Shown here piece by piece: positions 27,090-35,736 of a stretch of 64,000 bases of DNA. This DNA is from Paraburkholderia agricolaris. GTDB taxonomy: Bacteria > Pseudomonadota > Gammaproteobacteria > Burkholderiales > Burkholderiaceae. Made by a program: the position numbers and the translations under genes. How positions within the stretch are numbered: the first letter of the stretch is position 1; the number at the start of each line of letters is the position of its first letter. The notes under the pieces are model-generated. The model was not told where the DNA came from and searched no databases. It saw nothing but the letters and a program-made list of their open reading frames with translations. The stretch spans positions 1,984,001 through 2,048,000 of the forward strand of contig NZ_QPER01000001.1 of assembly GCF_009455635.1 (NCBI RefSeq). Direction: 5' to 3'.

Positions 27090-27707
27090 CTACACAGGTA
27101 ACGGCGGCATCCCCGACGACGCATGCGGCTCGCCCACCAGTTGTGCGAGCAACGCTTCGTAATCCGCGCGGGTGGGCGCGGTGTTGTCGAACATCAACAG
27201 GTCGTCGCAAATCTTGCCGCCCGGCACGAAGCGGCGCTGCCGATACTCGTCCCAATGCGCGAGTTTGTAGGCATCGTTCGGATTGCCGCGATCGACGATA
27301 CGCTGATGCGCAGTCTCTTCCGATGTGGTGATCCACACCACCCGCAGTGTGACGTCCGCGCCGATGCCGAGCCAGGCGCGATCGAACAGGCGCCGCTCGC
27401 GCACTTCGCGCGACAGCGGCCCGACCACCAGCGCGCTGACACCGATCTCGAGATTGTCGCGGGCGGTGTCGAGCAGGCCGCGATACTCGGGGTCGCGCAG
27501 GTGCTGGAGGAAAAGCGGGCTGTCGCGGTCGTTCGGGTCGCCCGTCAGCATGCCCATGGCGGCCGCGCTGTAGCCGCCGAACAACGTATCTTTGTCGAGC
27601 AGGCAGAAGGGCGACGAACTTGCCTGCATGAGTGGGCCGATCAGTTTCTTCGCCAGGGTGGTTTTGCCGGTGCCTGCGTGACCGCAGAAGAAAACCAGAT
27701 GCGTCAC
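27090..27707 (-). CDS. P-loop kinase-like ATPase coupled to cydX
   Basis: This 205-residue protein has a Walker A motif GHAGTGKT at residues 9-16 and an LLDKDTLFGGY segment near 38, which resembles the substrate Asp of zeta-toxin or gluconate-type small-molecule kinases. A basic HQRIVDRGNPNDAYK stretch near 140 may be the lid. It probably phosphorylates a small molecule, which is not identifiable. It begins with GTG, whose last bases overlap the cydX stop (GTGA), so the two are translationally coupled. Confidence 0.75.
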   Translation of the reverse strand: MTHLVFFCGHAGTGKTTLAKKLIGPLMQASSSPFCLLDKDTLFGGYSAAAMGMLTGDPNDRDSPLFLQHLRDPEYRGLLDTARDNLEIGVSALVVGPLSREVRERRLFDRAWLGIGADVTLRVVWITTSEETAHQRIVDRGNPNDAYKLAHWDEYRQRRFVPGGKICDDLLMFDNTAPTRADYEALLAQLVGEPHASSGMPPLPV

Positions 27708-27853
27708 GAAGGCCTGTCCTCGGGCGCGGCGGGCGGGGTGCCGGCGACTTGCGGATCACGCGCGAATTTACCGCTGGCCTCGAGCCACATCACATTGATG
27801 ATGCCGAAGCCCAACGCCACGCCAATGCCGAGAATCCAGGTGAAATACCACAT
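27704..27853 (-). CDS. cydX: CydX-like small subunit of cytochrome bd oxidase, without cydAB
   Basis: A 49-residue ORF opens with MWYFTWILGIGVALGFGII and continues NVMWLE. This is the recognisable CydX/YbgT signature: a single transmembrane helix followed by Glu, then a polar tail. AAGGAG precedes the ATG by 6 nt, which supports translation. CydX stabilises the haem site of the bd-type quinol oxidase (CydAB) in the inner membrane and normally follows cydB. No cydA or cydB is present in this window: upstream on this strand are only a divergent lipoprotein gene and corA. Its 3' end overlaps the kinase gene. Confidence 0.85.
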   Translation of the reverse strand: MWYFTWILGIGVALGFGIINVMWLEASGKFARDPQVAGTPPAAPEDRPS

Positions 27854-28186
27854 TGCAGTCTCCTTGATCGCAGGTCCGGCGCGGCGGACGGTGAAGCGTT
27901 ACGCATAGCCGGTACAGAGAAGCAAACTTGAGGGCAAACAAAGGTAACACGCGGCGGATCCGAGGGTAAATCCGCAGCGCGCGGCGCCCACAGCGCCGCA
28001 CTTTGCAGCGATCATGAAGAAGAACGCGGTCGGGTGCAAGAGGGTGCATGGCGTTTTGGCGCTTCGGCGCTTCAGCCAGGATCTGTGGCCAGGCGCTGCG
28101 GCCAGCAAGGCGCAATGCGCCTATAACAGGAACAGCATCACCCGCAACACGGCCAATAACACGATCAGCGACACGGGAGACCCAGC

Positions 28187-28627
28187 ATGCCGATGCGCCA
28201 GCACTTCCACTGCAAAGCCGCGCTGCTCGCGCTGGCTGTCGCGTCGCTCGCCGGTTGCGCGTCGACTCCGGCCGAACCCGTGGCGTTCAAGGAGGTGCCG
28301 CAAACGCGCATCGTCCAGCCCGGTTACACGCAGCCCGGAACCGGGCTGGTCGCCGTGGACGTGCGGCGCGAACGTTCCCGCGACGTGATTGTCCGGTTCC
28401 GCGATGCGCTGGTGTATATCGACGGCGAGCAGGTCACCGATCTGATGAACGGCGAACATGTGGTCTTCTATCTGAGCCCGGGCGTGCATCGCATCGGCGT
28501 CTCCACCCAATTCGATCCGGTCGTGGAGATGCGCTTTACGGTCACCGCCGATACGCGCTATACGAACCACGCGTCGGTAAGCTTCGGCGACGATCATCGC
28601 ATCGTTTTGCGCAGGGTTGCCCGGTAG
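28187..28627 (+). CDS. hypothetical lipoprotein
   Basis: The 146-residue product has a lipoprotein signal ending in LAGC near residue 25. The mature part is beta-rich, with an FRDALVYIDGEQVTDLMNGE segment near 80 and a LSPGVHRIGV segment near 103. These resemble small PEGA-like or DUF2846-type surface lipoproteins, but I cannot assign a family. It is divergent from cydX with about 330 bp between the starts. Confidence 0.75.
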   Translation: MPMRQHFHCKAALLALAVASLAGCASTPAEPVAFKEVPQTRIVQPGYTQPGTGLVAVDVRRERSRDVIVRFRDALVYIDGEQVTDLMNGEHVVFYLSPGVHRIGVSTQFDPVVEMRFTVTADTRYTNHASVSFGDDHRIVLRRVAR

Positions 28628-28850
28628 CGCAGAGCAGGGCCTGGCGGCGCCGGCCTGCACGCGGCCACGCGGAGCTGCGCCCGCCGCCGCTGCGCGCCAG
28701 GTTTAACGCCAGGTTTAACAATTGGCTACATGATGTTCACGCAGAGCCCTTAACATGGCGGCTGTCGTGTATTCGTTTACGCGGATTGGCCGCCGCGCCT
28801 GGGTACGGCGCCAGGCCGGCCGGTCTGCTCCGTTTTCAAGGTAATCCAAC

Positions 28851-29828
28851 ATGCTGATCAATTGCGCCGCCTATCAGGACGGCAGGAAGCTGGGCGACAT
28901 CGATATCGAGAACATCAGCGACTACGTGGCACGGCCCGAGTGCTTCGTCTGGGTCGCACTGAAAGACCCGGAGCCGCACGAACTGGCCGTGATGCAACAC
29001 GAGTTCGGCCTGCACGAACTCGCGATCGAGGACGTGCAAAACGGCCATCAACGTCCGAAAATCGAGGAGTACGATGAGTCGCTGTTCGCCGTCATGCATA
29101 CCGTGGAAATGGATGAGGCGGGCGAACTGCTGATCGGCGAGGTCGACGTGTTCGTGGGGCATAACTATGTGCTGTCGGTGCGCCGCGGCACGCGCGCCGG
29201 GTTCCAGAACGTTCGCGCCCGTTGCGAGCGCGAGCCGCAACTGCTCAAGGAGGGTTCGGCGTTCGTGTTGTACGCGCTGGCCGACGACATCGTCGATCGT
29301 TATTTTCCGATCGTCGAGGCAATGAACACGGAGATCGAAGCACTCGAAGACCGCATCTTCGAACGTAACAATTCGGCGGCCTCGCGGGCGATCATCGAGG
29401 ATCTGTACTCGTTGAAACGCCGTCTCGTGATCTTGCAGCACCATATTGCCCCCTTGCAGGAAGGGATCGGCAAGCTGACGGGCGGCCGCATTCCGAGCGT
29501 CTGCGAAGGCATGCAAGCCTATTTCCGCGACGTCTACGATCATCTCCAGCGGATCGTCAAAACCATCGACGGCCGGCGCGAAATGGTCGTGACCGCGGTG
29601 CAGGTCAATCTGGGGATGATCTCGCTTGCCGAGAGCGAAGTGACCAAGCGGCTCGGCTCGTTCGCTGCGCTGTTCGCGGTGCCGACCATGATCGCCGGCA
29701 TCTACGGGATGAACTTCGAGAGCATCCCCGGGCTGCATAGCAAGTTCGGCTATCCGATCTGCCTCGTCGTGATGCTGGCTGTGGATCTGGTCCTGTACTG
29801 GCGTTTTCGCAAGGCCGACTGGCTTTGA
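28851..29828 (+). CDS. corA: CorA magnesium/cobalt transporter
   Basis: This 325-residue protein has the CorA layout: a large N-terminal cytoplasmic domain, a long helix (about 150-270), then two transmembrane helices at the very C-terminus. The selectivity motif GMN appears in YGMNFES after the first helix. The C-terminus is basic (RFRKADWL), as is typical. CorA pentamers import Mg2+ (also Co2+ or Ni2+) down the membrane potential. It stands alone. Confidence 0.95.
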   Translation: MLINCAAYQDGRKLGDIDIENISDYVARPECFVWVALKDPEPHELAVMQHEFGLHELAIEDVQNGHQRPKIEEYDESLFAVMHTVEMDEAGELLIGEVDVFVGHNYVLSVRRGTRAGFQNVRARCEREPQLLKEGSAFVLYALADDIVDRYFPIVEAMNTEIEALEDRIFERNNSAASRAIIEDLYSLKRRLVILQHHIAPLQEGIGKLTGGRIPSVCEGMQAYFRDVYDHLQRIVKTIDGRREMVVTAVQVNLGMISLAESEVTKRLGSFAALFAVPTMIAGIYGMNFESIPGLHSKFGYPICLVVMLAVDLVLYWRFRKADWL

Positions 29829-29940
29829 CAGGCCGTCAGTCCATCGTCCCGCGAGCCTCCCCGCGGGGTTCGCGCTTGCACCGTGCACAATAAAAGTCCA
29901 GCATGGGCGGCACGCCGGTGCATCGCAACACCACGAATCG

Positions 29941-29970
29941 TTGACAGTCCGAAGCGGGCACGCTGAGAAT
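29941..29970 (+). promoter_or_regulatory. sigma-70-type promoter of the sugar ABC operon
   Basis: A perfect TTGACA (29941-29946) is followed after 18 bp by GAGAAT (29965-29970). It lies just upstream of the LacI-type operator and 73 bp before the binding-protein start. Confidence 0.6.
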
Positions 29971-29976
29971 AGGCCT

Positions 29977-29990
29977 CGCAAACGTTTGCG
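29977..29990. promoter_or_regulatory. LacI/RbsR-type operator
   Basis: The 14-bp perfect palindrome CGCAAACGTTTGCG sits at about the transcription start of the promoter above. LacI-family sites with a central CG and AAACGTTT core are typical of RbsR/PurR-type repressors. The LacI gene at 34261 is the likely binder. Confidence 0.75.
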
Positions 29991-30042
29991 TGAGACTAAA
30001 AATACGGCTCGATCGCGAGCCTGAAAAATCCTGGAGATAGGC

Positions 30043-31005
30043 ATGAGCCATCGCATTCGCCGCCGCATATTGGCGGCCGCTGTTCTCGTCACCGCCACCG
30101 CCGCTTTACCGTTTTCCTCTGCTAACGCGCAAAGCGCGCCCGCCCATAAACCGAGAGTCGCGCTGGTGATGAAGTCTCTCGCGAACGAGTTTTTCCTGAC
30201 CATGGAAAACGGCGCGAAGGACTATCAGAAGCACAACGCCGCCCAGTTCGATCTGATCACCAACGGCATCAAGGACGAGACCGATACCGCGAACCAGATC
30301 AGGATCGTCGAACAGATGATCGTCTCGAAAGTCGACGCGATCGTGCTGGCCCCGGCCGACTCGAAGGCGCTGGTGCCGGTGGTCAAGAAGGCCATCGACG
30401 CGGGCATCATCGTCGTGAATATCGATAACCGGCTCGACCCGGACGTGCTCAAGTCGAAGGATCTGAACGTGCCGTTTGTCGGCCCGGATAACCGCAAGGG
30501 TGCGCAGAAGGTCGGCGATTACCTGGCCAAAAAGCTGAAGGCGGGCGACGAAGTCGGCATTATCGAAGGAGTGTCGACCACCACCAATGCGCAACAACGC
30601 ACCGCCGGCTTCAAGGACGCCATGCAAACCGTGGGCGCCAAGGTCGTGTCGGTGCAGTCGGGCGAATGGGAGATCGACAAGGGCAACGCGGTAGCGTCGG
30701 CTATGCTCAATGAGTATCCAAATCTGAAGGCGCTCCTTGCCGGCAACGACAATATGGCGATCGGCGCGGTCTCGGCCGTCCGCGCGGCGGGCCGGCAGGG
30801 CAAGGTGCTGGTGGTCGGCTACGACAACATCAACGCGATCAGGCCGATGCTCAAGGACGGCCGTGTCCTCGCCACCGCCGACCAGTACGCCGCCAAGCAG
30901 GCCGTGTTCGGGATCGACACGGCGCTCAAGGCGATCAGCGAGCACAAGAAGCAGTCGCAGTTGTCCGGTGTGGTGGAAACGCCATGTGATCTGGTGACCC
31001 GATAA
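30043..31005 (+). CDS. ribose-type ABC transporter sugar-binding protein
   Basis: This 320-residue protein has a signal peptide (residues 1-28, ending SANAQS). The mature part is a class B sugar-binding fold, with the start PRVALVMKSLANEFF, the hinge segment VDAIVLAPADSKALVP and LLAGNDNMAIGAV. It delivers a monosaccharide, probably ribose or a similar pentose, to the membrane complex encoded downstream. It is the first gene after the operator. Confidence 0.88.
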   Translation: MSHRIRRRILAAAVLVTATAALPFSSANAQSAPAHKPRVALVMKSLANEFFLTMENGAKDYQKHNAAQFDLITNGIKDETDTANQIRIVEQMIVSKVDAIVLAPADSKALVPVVKKAIDAGIIVVNIDNRLDPDVLKSKDLNVPFVGPDNRKGAQKVGDYLAKKLKAGDEVGIIEGVSTTTNAQQRTAGFKDAMQTVGAKVVSVQSGEWEIDKGNAVASAMLNEYPNLKALLAGNDNMAIGAVSAVRAAGRQGKVLVVGYDNINAIRPMLKDGRVLATADQYAAKQAVFGIDTALKAISEHKKQSQLSGVVETPCDLVTR

Positions 31006-31374
31006 GCATCGGGCAACCCGTACCGGAAAGTACCGCCGGGAAAGTATCGTTAAGTATCCGGAACGACCGGATCAGGCATCGCGAGCAACACTGCAGCAAA
31101 CCCGGGGACGCGGGTTAGCGCGTGCCACAGCATGTTGAATGCATGGCAAAAAACGTGCGAATCCGCGCCAATTCAATAAACGCTCAAGAAACCTGCCGGG
31201 CCGCCGTTAATTCAGAGGTAAGCGTCATGACGGTGGCTGCGCGGCGGGAGGGGCGTGGCCGATAGCGCCTGCGCATTCCGCGCATTGGGCCGGCATGACG
31301 CGTGGCTGTCGTTGGCGGCCTCATGCGAGCGAATCGCGTGAAACCGCGCCGGGAGCCCCGGAACCAGGATTGCG
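31006..31374. other. operon gap with a weak hairpin
   Basis: There is no credible gene in 369 bp between the binding-protein and ATPase genes. A hairpin AACCCG/CGGGTT at 31099-31116 could limit read-through, so that more binding protein than ATPase is made, a common layout in ABC operons. Confidence 0.4.
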
Positions 31375-32969
31375 ATGGACTCAACCGATCACGATGCGTT
31401 GCCTGCCGTGCTGTCTGTGAGCGGCATCGGCAAGACCTATGCCGAACCGGTGCTCGCCGACGTCTCGCTGTCGCTGCGCGCCGGCGAGGTATTGGCGCTC
31501 ACGGGCGAGAACGGCGCGGGCAAGAGTACGCTATCCAAAATAATCGGTGGCCTTGTCGAGCCGAGCGCGGGCACGATGCGCCTCGGCGGGGCGCCGTACG
31601 CGCCGGCAAGCCGCAGCGAGGCCGAAGCGCTCGGCGTGCGCATGGTGATGCAGGAGTTGAATCTGCTGCCGACGCTGTCGGTGGCCGAAAACCTGTTTCT
31701 GAACCGTTTGCCGCAGGCGGGCGCGTTCCGCTTCGGCTGGATCGACCGCCGCAAGCTGCGCGAGGATGCGCGCCTCGCGATGGCGCAGGTCGGGCTCGAT
31801 GCGATCGATCCGGACACGCTGGTCGGCGAACTCGGCATCGGGCATCAGCAGATGGTGGAAATCGCGCGCAATCTGATCGACGACTGCCGCGTACTGATCC
31901 TCGACGAGCCGACCGCGATGTTGACCGCGCGCGAAGTCGACCTGCTGTTCGAGCAGATCGAGCGGCTGAAGGCTCGCGGTGTCGCGCTGGTCTATATCTC
32001 GCACCGGCTCGAAGAGCTGGCGCGGATAGCTGGCGAGGTTGCAGTGCTGCGCGACGGCAAGCTGGTGCATGTCGACGCCATGGCGAATCTGACGAGCGAT
32101 CAGATCGTCACGTGGATGGTGGGTCGGGAACTGGGCGAGCACATCGATCTGGGTGTGCGCAACATCGGCGCGCCGCTACTGAAAGTGGACCGGCTCACGC
32201 GCGGCAAGGTGGTGCGCGAGGTGTCGTTCGAGGTCCGCGCCGGCGAGATTTTCGGCGTCAGCGGGCTGATCGGCGCGGGCCGCACGGAGCTGATGCGGCT
32301 GATCTACGGGGCCGATCAGAAGGACGGGGGACGGTGTCGCTAGCCGGCGCGCCGGGTGTGGCGCCCACGCCGGTGCAGATTGCGTCGCCTTCGGACGCGG
32401 TGCGGGCCGGCATCGCGCTGATTACCGAAGACCGCAAAGGCGAAGGCCTGTTGCTGCCGCAACCGATCGCGGCCAACGTTTCGCTCGGCAATATCGGCCG
32501 GGTGGCGCGGCACGGCATTGTCGATGCGAAGCGCGAGAATGCGCTCGCGCAACGGCAGATCGATGCGATGCGGATTCGCAGTTCGGGACCGGCGCAGATT
32601 GTCGGCGAACTGTCGGGCGGCAACCAGCAGAAGGTCGTGATCGGCCGCTGGCTGGCGCGCGATTGCCGTGTGCTGCTGTTTGATGAACCGACGCGCGGCA
32701 TCGACGTCGGTGCGAAGTTCGATATTTATGGCTTGATGGGCGCGCTGGCGCGTGAAGGCCGCGCGCTGGTCGTGGTGTCGAGCGACCTGCGCGAGCTGAT
32801 GCTGATCTGCGACCGGATCGGCGTGATGTCCGCGGGAAGCATGACGGGGGTGTTCGAGCGCGACAACTGGTCGCAGGACGCGTTGCTGGCCGCGGCTTTT
32901 GCCGGCTACCGCAGCCGCGAAGCGCTGCTGCACACTGTCGACACCCATGAAGCAGGGAGTCTGTCATGA
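31375..32969 (+). pseudogene. sugar ABC transporter ATPase (RbsA-like), frameshifted
   Basis: This would be a two-domain sugar-importer ATPase of about 530 residues. The first ABC domain has Walker A GENGAGKST and Walker B VLILDEPTAM. The second has a degenerate Walker A region (SGLIGAGRTELMRL), LSGGNQQKVVIGRW and Walker B VLLFDEPTRGID. The reading frame from the ATG at 31375 stops at 32343. The rest of domain two continues in another frame, and the break falls at a run of five G (32326-32330); a sixth G would restore a continuous Asp-Gly-Gly-Thr-Val reading. Either it is a recent one-base loss that inactivates the gene, a sequencing error, or slippage bypasses it. The end overlaps the permease start (ATGA). 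Confidence 0.8.
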
Positions 32970-34057
32970 CCGATCGACCGGCAAGTGAGGCCGCTGGCGG
33001 CACATCCGGCGCACCCGGCGCGGCGCAGGCAGGGGCAACGCTTACGCCGTCCGCCGACCCGTCCGCGTCACCGGTGCCGCCGGTGCTACCGGTGTCATCG
33101 GCAAGCGGCAAGCCGGCCGGCACGCGGCTTGGTTTTTCGAACTACCTGGGCCTCGCCGGTGCGTTGCTGGCGATGATCGTGCTGTTCTCGCTGCTGAGTT
33201 CGCACTTTCTGACCTACGACACGTTCAGCACGATCGCCAATCAGATCCCCGATCTGGTGGTGATGTCGGTGGGGATGACCTTCGTGCTGATCATCGCCGG
33301 GATCGATCTGTCAGTGGGGTCGGTGCTGGCGCTGGGCGGCTCGGTGGTGAGTGTGGCGGCGTTGAAGTGGGGCTGGGGGCCGTTGCCGGCGGCACTGCTC
33401 GGGGTTGCCGCGGCGGCGTTGACCGGCACCGTCACCGGCGCGGTCACTGTGGGCTGGCGGATTCCGTCGTTCATCGTGTCGCTCGGCGTGCTCGAAGCGG
33501 CGCGCGGCATGGCGTATCAGATGACCAGTTCGCGCACCGCGTATATCGGCGACGCGTTCGATTTTCTATCGAATCCGATCGCGCTCGGTATTTCGCCGGC
33601 CTTTCTGATCGCGGTGGCGGTCATGGTGATTGCGCAACTGGTGCTCACGCGCACGGTGTTCGGCCGCTATCTGATCGGCATCGGCACCAACGAGGAAGCG
33701 GTGCGGCTCGCGGGCGTCGATCCGCGGCCTTACAAGATTATTGTGTTCGCGTTGATGGGCGCGCTGGCCGGGCTGGCGGCGCTGTTCCAGATTTCGCGTC
33801 TGGAAGCGGCCGATCCGAACGCTGGCGTCGGCATGGAGTTGCAGGTGATCGCGGCGGTGGTGATCGGCGGCACCAGCCTGATGGGCGGCCGCGGTTCGGT
33901 GATCAGCACGTTTTTCGGCGTGTTGATCATTTCGGTGCTGGCGGCCGGCCTTGCGCAGATCGGCGCGAACGAGCCGACCAAGCGGATGATCACCGGCGCG
34001 GTGATCGTGGTGGCGGTGGTGCTGGATACCTATCGCAGCCGCCGCAAGCGGGCATGA
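32966..34057 (+). CDS. ribose-type ABC transporter permease
   Basis: This is a 363-residue RbsC-like protein. A Pro/Ala-rich, poorly conserved N-terminus of about 50 residues precedes 8-10 membrane helices with family motifs GIDLSVGSVLALGG (near 112) and VIGGTSLMGGRGSV (near 305). It forms the homodimeric membrane channel of the sugar importer. Its ATG overlaps the end of the ATPase gene. The permease frame is intact even though the ATPase gene is shifted. Confidence 0.92.
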   Translation: MTDRPASEAAGGTSGAPGAAQAGATLTPSADPSASPVPPVLPVSSASGKPAGTRLGFSNYLGLAGALLAMIVLFSLLSSHFLTYDTFSTIANQIPDLVVMSVGMTFVLIIAGIDLSVGSVLALGGSVVSVAALKWGWGPLPAALLGVAAAALTGTVTGAVTVGWRIPSFIVSLGVLEAARGMAYQMTSSRTAYIGDAFDFLSNPIALGISPAFLIAVAVMVIAQLVLTRTVFGRYLIGIGTNEEAVRLAGVDPRPYKIIVFALMGALAGLAALFQISRLEAADPNAGVGMELQVIAAVVIGGTSLMGGRGSVISTFFGVLIISVLAAGLAQIGANEPTKRMITGAVIVVAVVLDTYRSRRKRA

Positions 34058-34260
34058 GGGCGGCGTGAAATTGGCGGAAAGCCACGTGAAGGCGGCGTGT
34101 GAAGCAGTCAAAGCAGTCGAAGCGGGAAGTGTGGGCAGTGCGGTAGAGCGTTGCGGAAAAGCGTAAGTATTCATGGGTTTGGTCTGTCTTCGATGAAGAC
34201 GTCCGGTGGGTCGCCAGATGGCGTGGCCGGCGGGAACAACAGGCAGGAGAGCAACAGGTT

Positions 34261-35304
34261 ATGGCGACGATCAAGGATGTAGCGGCCGTGGCAGGCGTGT
34301 CGTTCACTACGGTATCGCACGTGGTGAACAACTCACGGCCGGTGTCGGCCGATGTACGCGCGAAGGTCGAACACGCGATCCGTCAGCTTCACTATGTGCC
34401 GTCGGCGGTGGCCCGCTCGCTCAAGGCGCGGGCGACGGCGACGATCGGTCTGGTGGTGCCGAACAGCACGAACCCGTATTTCGCGGAGATGGCGCGCGGT
34501 ATCGAGGACGGTTGCGCGCGCAACGGCTATTGCCTGTTCTTTTGCAATTCCGACGACGATCCGGCCAAGCAGCGAAACTATCTGCGCGTGCTGCAGGAAA
34601 AGCGTATCGACGGCCTGATCGTTGCCTCCGCGGGCGACGACGCGGTGCTGGCGCAGACGCTCGCCGACGCCCGCGAGCCGCTGGTGGTGGTAGACCGCAA
34701 TATCGAAGGCGTGAACGCGGATCTGGTGCAGATCGACCACGAGAAGGGCGGCTACCTGGCGACGCGTCACCTGCTCGAACTGGGGCATGTGCGAATCGGC
34801 TGCATTACCGGGCCCGTGAAGACGGCGGTAAGCGCCATGCGTTTGCACGGCTTTATCCGCGCCATGACGGAGCGCGGCATCGAGATTCCGGCGGGCGCGA
34901 TCGTCGAAGGCGATTTTTCGGGGATGGGCGGCCATCGCGCGGCGGGGCAACTGTTCGATACCGTGAGGCCGTCGGCGATTTTTGCCGGCAACGACATGAT
35001 GGGCATCGGCGCGCTGCGCGCCGCGGCGGAGCGCAACATCAGCGTGCCGCGCGATTGCTCGATCATCGGTTTCGACGATATCGAACTGGGGCGATTCACC
35101 TATCCGTCACTTTCAACAGTGGGGCAGTCGGTTCGTGCGCTCGGCGATATGGCCGCGCAGACGCTGATTGAACGCATCGCCGGGACGGCGTCGGGCAGTC
35201 TTCCGCGTGCGCCGGGCCGCCGGCGTGTCGTGTCGCCGCGCCTGATCGTGCGTGAATCGACCGCGACGTGGGCCGGCGTGGCGAGGCGCGATCTGGCGGC
35301 CTGA
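34261..35304 (+). CDS. LacI-family repressor of the sugar ABC operon (RbsR-like)
   Basis: This 347-residue protein has the N-terminal helix-turn-helix TIKDVAAVAGVSFTTVSHVV, then the hinge YVPSAVARSLKARATATIG and a sugar-binding-protein-like effector domain. It resembles RbsR. It is the last gene of the cluster and likely binds the palindrome at 29977. The protein has a polar C-terminal tail slightly longer than usual. A terminator follows at 35332. Confidence 0.9.
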   Translation: MATIKDVAAVAGVSFTTVSHVVNNSRPVSADVRAKVEHAIRQLHYVPSAVARSLKARATATIGLVVPNSTNPYFAEMARGIEDGCARNGYCLFFCNSDDDPAKQRNYLRVLQEKRIDGLIVASAGDDAVLAQTLADAREPLVVVDRNIEGVNADLVQIDHEKGGYLATRHLLELGHVRIGCITGPVKTAVSAMRLHGFIRAMTERGIEIPAGAIVEGDFSGMGGHRAAGQLFDTVRPSAIFAGNDMMGIGALRAAAERNISVPRDCSIIGFDDIELGRFTYPSLSTVGQSVRALGDMAAQTLIERIAGTASGSLPRAPGRRRVVSPRLIVRESTATWAGVARRDLAA

Positions 35305-35331
35305 TATCTGACACCGTGTGAGGATTGCGTT

Positions 35332-35369
35332 GCCGGCCGCGAGCCGACAGGCTTCGCGGCCGGTTTTTT
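35332..35369 (+). terminator. intrinsic terminator after the RbsR-like gene
   Basis: A 13-bp GC-rich stem (CCGGCCGCGAGCC against GGCTTCGCGGCCGG, one bulge) with a 4-nt loop is followed by TTTTTT. Confidence 0.85.
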
Positions 35370-35604
35370 GTGCCGCTCGAGTTCCGTCTGAGTTCTGTTT
35401 GAACTCCGCTTGATCTGTGGCCGACTCGTGTCCAGGTTCCACTCGAACCCGCCGCGCCTGGGCGCAGCCGGCTTCCAGGCCAACTGAGCCTGCTTCCCCG
35501 AATGTCAAAAAACGCCGTGTGACCTTAGCCTGGGCACGGCCTGTCAGTATTTTGTAATTTCTTCCATTTGCTTACAACGTCTTTCTTCATACCATATAAA
35601 ACCT

Positions 35605-35631
35605 TCAAGTACGCAGATCGAATGCCGTAAA
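35605..35631 (+). promoter_or_regulatory. candidate sigma-28 (FliA) promoter of the chemoreceptor gene
   Basis: TCAAGTAC, an 11-bp spacer and GCCGTAAA match the flagellar consensus TAAAGTTT-N11-GCCGATAA at 11 of 16 positions with exact spacing. It lies 105 bp before the receptor start. The remaining intergenic sequence (35370-35736) shows no gene. Confidence 0.5.
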
Positions 35632-35736
35632 CCCAAATATTAGAGCGCGGCTACAGAACAGCGCCATGCAGGCAGACGCGACACGCTACCCCGCGCTGCG
35701 CACGCAGCTTCTCATTTGCTAAGTACAGGAACAAGC

